A stretch of DNA of 6,859 bases from SICB01 sp037132395 (GTDB lineage Bacteria; Patescibacteriota; Saccharimonadia; CAILAD01; BJGX01), in NCBI GenBank assembly GCA_037132395.1, contig JBAXPC010000032.1, positions 1 to 6,859 on the forward strand. The letters are read 5' to 3'. Position numbers and translations under genes: made by a program. A model generated the notes under the pieces. That model saw only the letters and a program-made list of their open reading frames with translations. It was not told where the DNA came from and made no database searches. Shown in pieces: positions 5,661 through 6,859 of this stretch (positions are counted from its first letter, which is position 1; each line of letters opens with the position of its first letter).

Positions 5661-6448
5661 AGGTTGTTGCTTCCTTTCCTTGCACGTCCGTTCGGATAGA
5701 TGTTGAAGTACAAATTGTGATAATACGGTCCAACCAACAAGAGCTGTCCGCCAACGCCGATACCGAACTTCAGGCTGAACATATCTCTTGAAAGAAGGTA
5801 AGCATTAGGCTCAAACAAACCTCCGATAGTATAGGGAAAGTAACAACTCTCCTGATTGAATACGACATACCAAACGTTGTACTCATGGCAGATCGGGGGA
5901 CCGTAGCACTCCCAAGACCAGAGTCCGTTGTAACAATAAGTCGTGCTATTACTAGCGCTCCAAATTCCACAACCACCTGGTGCTCTGTCGCAGATTGATG
6001 CATAGACGGTGAAGACTCTTGTTGCGTAGCTAGCCTTCGCATAAGCCTTCGCACTCAAACCACTCATTTGAGCGATGGGAGGCGGAGAGACAAGCGACGG
6101 ATCTACACTTGAAGGAGTCACAGTAAAAGTCACAGTCACCCTGCAAGCAGCATCTTGAATCGTTTTGATCTGCTTACTCATGTCAGAGCCTGCATTTGTC
6201 ACGGCTCCACTTGAGAGCTGTAGGCTTGTGCCGACTGTTTGATATGCTGACGTTACTTCATCTCTCACCTGAGTCATGCAACTGGCACTGTTGATCTTGG
6301 TCGTAGTCGACATAGTATTCGACGACGACAGATTTCCAGTTGCAGCACTTGCATTGGTTGTTATGGTGAGCGATGTCGATAGACAGACCATCGCCATCAT
6401 GAGACAAAGCAATCTTGGCTTCATCCTGTATGCATGTTGAGAAGACAT
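5657..6448 (-). CDS. Secreted cysteine-rich protein of unknown family, 263 residues
   Basis: ATG at 6448 is chosen because GGGAGGTG (6460-6453) lies 4 nt upstream, the best SD in the window. An internal ATG at codon 9 has none at proper spacing. Residues 1-35 are a signal peptide: n-region with KPR, hydrophobic core LLCLMMAMVCLSTSLTI, cleavage probably after NASA. Residues 36-125 are Ser/Thr-rich with short predicted helical stretches and a Pro-rich SPPPIA linker. Residues 150-205 hold six cysteines (153, 160, 172, 181, 187, 202) and many Trp/Tyr; Cys57 and Cys102 make eight in the mature chain, enough for four disulfides. The C-terminus (about 223-255) is Gly/aromatic-rich. No second membrane segment, lipobox or sorting signal is seen, so it should be released or held by partners. 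Arginine is AGA/AGG in 8 of 9 codons, unlike the left-hand genes. Stop TGA overlaps the next gene. Function unknown; an effector, bacteriocin-like toxin or adhesin is possible. Confidence 0.85.
   Translation of the reverse strand: MSSQHAYRMKPRLLCLMMAMVCLSTSLTITTNASAATGNLSSSNTMSTTTKINSASCMTQVRDEVTSAYQTVGTSLQLSSGAVTNAGSDMSKQIKTIQDAACRVTVTFTVTPSSVDPSLVSPPPIAQMSGLSAKAYAKASYATRVFTVYASICDRAPGGCGIWSASNSTTYCYNGLWSWECYGPPICHEYNVWYVVFNQESCYFPYTIGGLFEPNAYLLSRDMFSLKFGIGVGGQLLLVGPYYHNLYFNIYPNGRARKGSNNL
5670..5680 (-). promoter_or_regulatory. Shine-Dalgarno of the 51-residue gene, inside the secreted-protein gene
   Basis: The minus strand reads AGGAAAGGAAG, then 9 nt to ATG 5660. It encodes part of the secreted protein's basic tail (RKGS) and also serves re-initiation on the overlapping start. 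Confidence 0.6.
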
Positions 6449-6452
6449 TTTG

Positions 6453-6460
6453 CACCTCCC
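6453..6460 (-). promoter_or_regulatory. Shine-Dalgarno deciding the secreted-protein start
   Basis: GGGAGGTG lies 4 nt before ATG 6448 (6 nt counted from GGAGG). Its strength selects this start over the internal ATG at 6424. Confidence 0.8.
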
Positions 6461-6545
6461 ATTGGTGTTGACATGGCTAGTTGCCTTTTGTATTTAGATT
6501 CTCACAAAGCTCAATTCACCTCATTTCATGGTTGACTATGTTGAC

Positions 6546-6603
6546 GTGCTAAGCGAGATGATAGAGCTCACATGTATTTAAGCCCTATAAACTCGCTTAG
6601 CAC
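6546..6603. repeat. 12-bp perfect inverted repeat with 34-bp spacer in the operon control region
   Basis: GTGCTAAGCGAG (6546-6557) and CTCGCTTAGCAC (6592-6603) are exact reverse complements. TTGAC (6541-6545) and GTCAA (6609-6613) add a further five pairs after a 5-nt bulge. The right arm lies inside the predicted promoter spacer; the left arm falls about 20-30 bases into the transcript. The arrangement resembles paired operators for one regulator bracketing a start site. If transcription begins further upstream it would instead form a strong leader hairpin. Confidence 0.6.
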
Positions 6604-6613
6604 TAATGGTCAA
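6584..6613 (-). promoter_or_regulatory. Putative promoter of the secreted-protein operon
   Basis: On the minus strand TTGACC (6613-6608, 5 of 6) and TATAGG (6589-6584, 4 of 6) are 18 bases apart. The predicted start is near 6577, with a leader of about 128 nt. A weaker alternative closer to the gene is TTGAGC followed 16 bases later by TACAAA, between about 6516 and 6489. The first is preferred because it coincides with the inverted repeat. Confidence 0.5.
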
Positions 6614-6749
6614 ACTAGGATGTACTGACTAATAATTTAAGGTTCTCTTACACTAGCCATAAAATGGTTTCGTACATATATCAAATTAATAATATATTAA
6701 GCATCACTGTTATATATCATTTTTTATATTCTAAAAAAACGGATATATC
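6614..6749. other. AT-rich spacer with long AT hairpin, no gene seen
   Basis: Only very short frames occur. ATATATC (6712-6718) pairs with GATATAT (6742-6748), and inside it T6 (6720-6725) with A7 (6733-6739), a hairpin of about 13 A/T-dominated pairs. CCAT-AAA-ATGG (6657-6667) is another small hairpin. The larger one lies directly after the stop of the partial gene at 6750 and may help end its transcript, though it lacks a GC stem. Confidence 0.4.
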
Positions 6750-6859
6750 TCAAAACTGTGGAATGTAACTAAACATATTGTTCTCGTATACAGTCGCATT
6801 AAATGTATTATTGTATCCTTCCACGTAGATTTGGTCACCATTCATTATTTGGTCACATC
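6750..6859 (-). CDS. Possible C-terminal end of an unidentified protein (5' end beyond window)
   Basis: Reading in from the right edge on the minus strand, a frame stays open for 35 codons to TGA (6752-6750). It begins CDQIMNGDQIYVEGYNNTF and ends in SYIPQF. The composition (Asn, Tyr, Gly, Asp-rich) looks like a beta-rich extracellular protein. A 10-bp direct repeat with an 18-bp period (6829-6838 and 6847-6856) encodes two DQI units, hinting at a six-residue repeat. Evidence is weak: 35 open codons can arise by chance, and the plus strand is also open here. An AT hairpin follows the stop. Confidence 0.35.
   Translation of the reverse strand, partial: CDQIMNGDQIYVEGYNNTFNATVYENNMFSYIPQF

Noticed and set aside
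6468..6496. TTGACA with TATTTA 17 bases later on the plus strand
   Set aside because: The -10 matches only 3 of 6 and no plus-strand gene follows; it could at most make an antisense transcript.
6803..6859. Plus-strand frame starting at ATG 6803 and open to the edge
   Set aside because: No SD and an unlikely His/Arg/Cys composition; the minus-strand reading is more protein-like, though also weak.
1..6859. CRISPR array, tRNA, rRNA, insertion sequence or integrase
   Set aside because: No regularly spaced repeats, RNA gene signatures or transposase/integrase motifs were found on either strand.

Overview
The window looks like chromosomal DNA from a small-genome bacterium of the Candidate Phyla Radiation, most likely a Candidatus Saccharibacteria (TM7) relative. 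This is inferred from the gene style: a short secreted Rpf-type transglycosylase, a compact TypA, a single-chain exporter-type ABC protein and weak or missing Shine-Dalgarno sites. No marker gene here proves the lineage. The genetic code looks standard: TAA, TAG and TGA all act as stops and the two large genes have no in-frame TGA.

Layout. Bases 1-531 (minus) hold an Rpf-like peptidoglycan hydrolase that runs off the left edge; it has a perfect-consensus promoter and a ~117-nt structured leader. Next is typA/bipA (832-2658, minus) with a strong intrinsic terminator. A divergent control region (2659-2874) separates typA from a 42-residue single-span membrane protein (2875-3003, plus). It has back-to-back promoters and a 14-bp perfect palindrome. 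A full-length ABC exporter follows (3184-4971, plus). Bases 4972-5504 are a convergent gene-free stretch with a probable terminator and a 78-nt imperfect hairpin. On the minus strand, 6448-5505 is a two-gene unit: a secreted cysteine-rich protein of unknown family, overlapping by ATGA a 51-residue single-span membrane protein. Its control region carries a 12-bp perfect inverted repeat, one arm of which lies inside the promoter spacer. The right end is AT-rich and probably holds the last 35 codons of another minus-strand gene.

How the genes fit together. The Rpf-like enzyme, the exporter and the secreted pair all act at or beyond the cell envelope. This would suit a bacterium living on the surface of another cell, but that is inference. 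TypA is a housekeeping translational GTPase. The secreted pair differs from the left part of the window in arginine codon choice (8 of 9 are AGA/AGG), which suggests recent acquisition. It is the best candidate here for an undescribed system, but its function cannot be read from the sequence.
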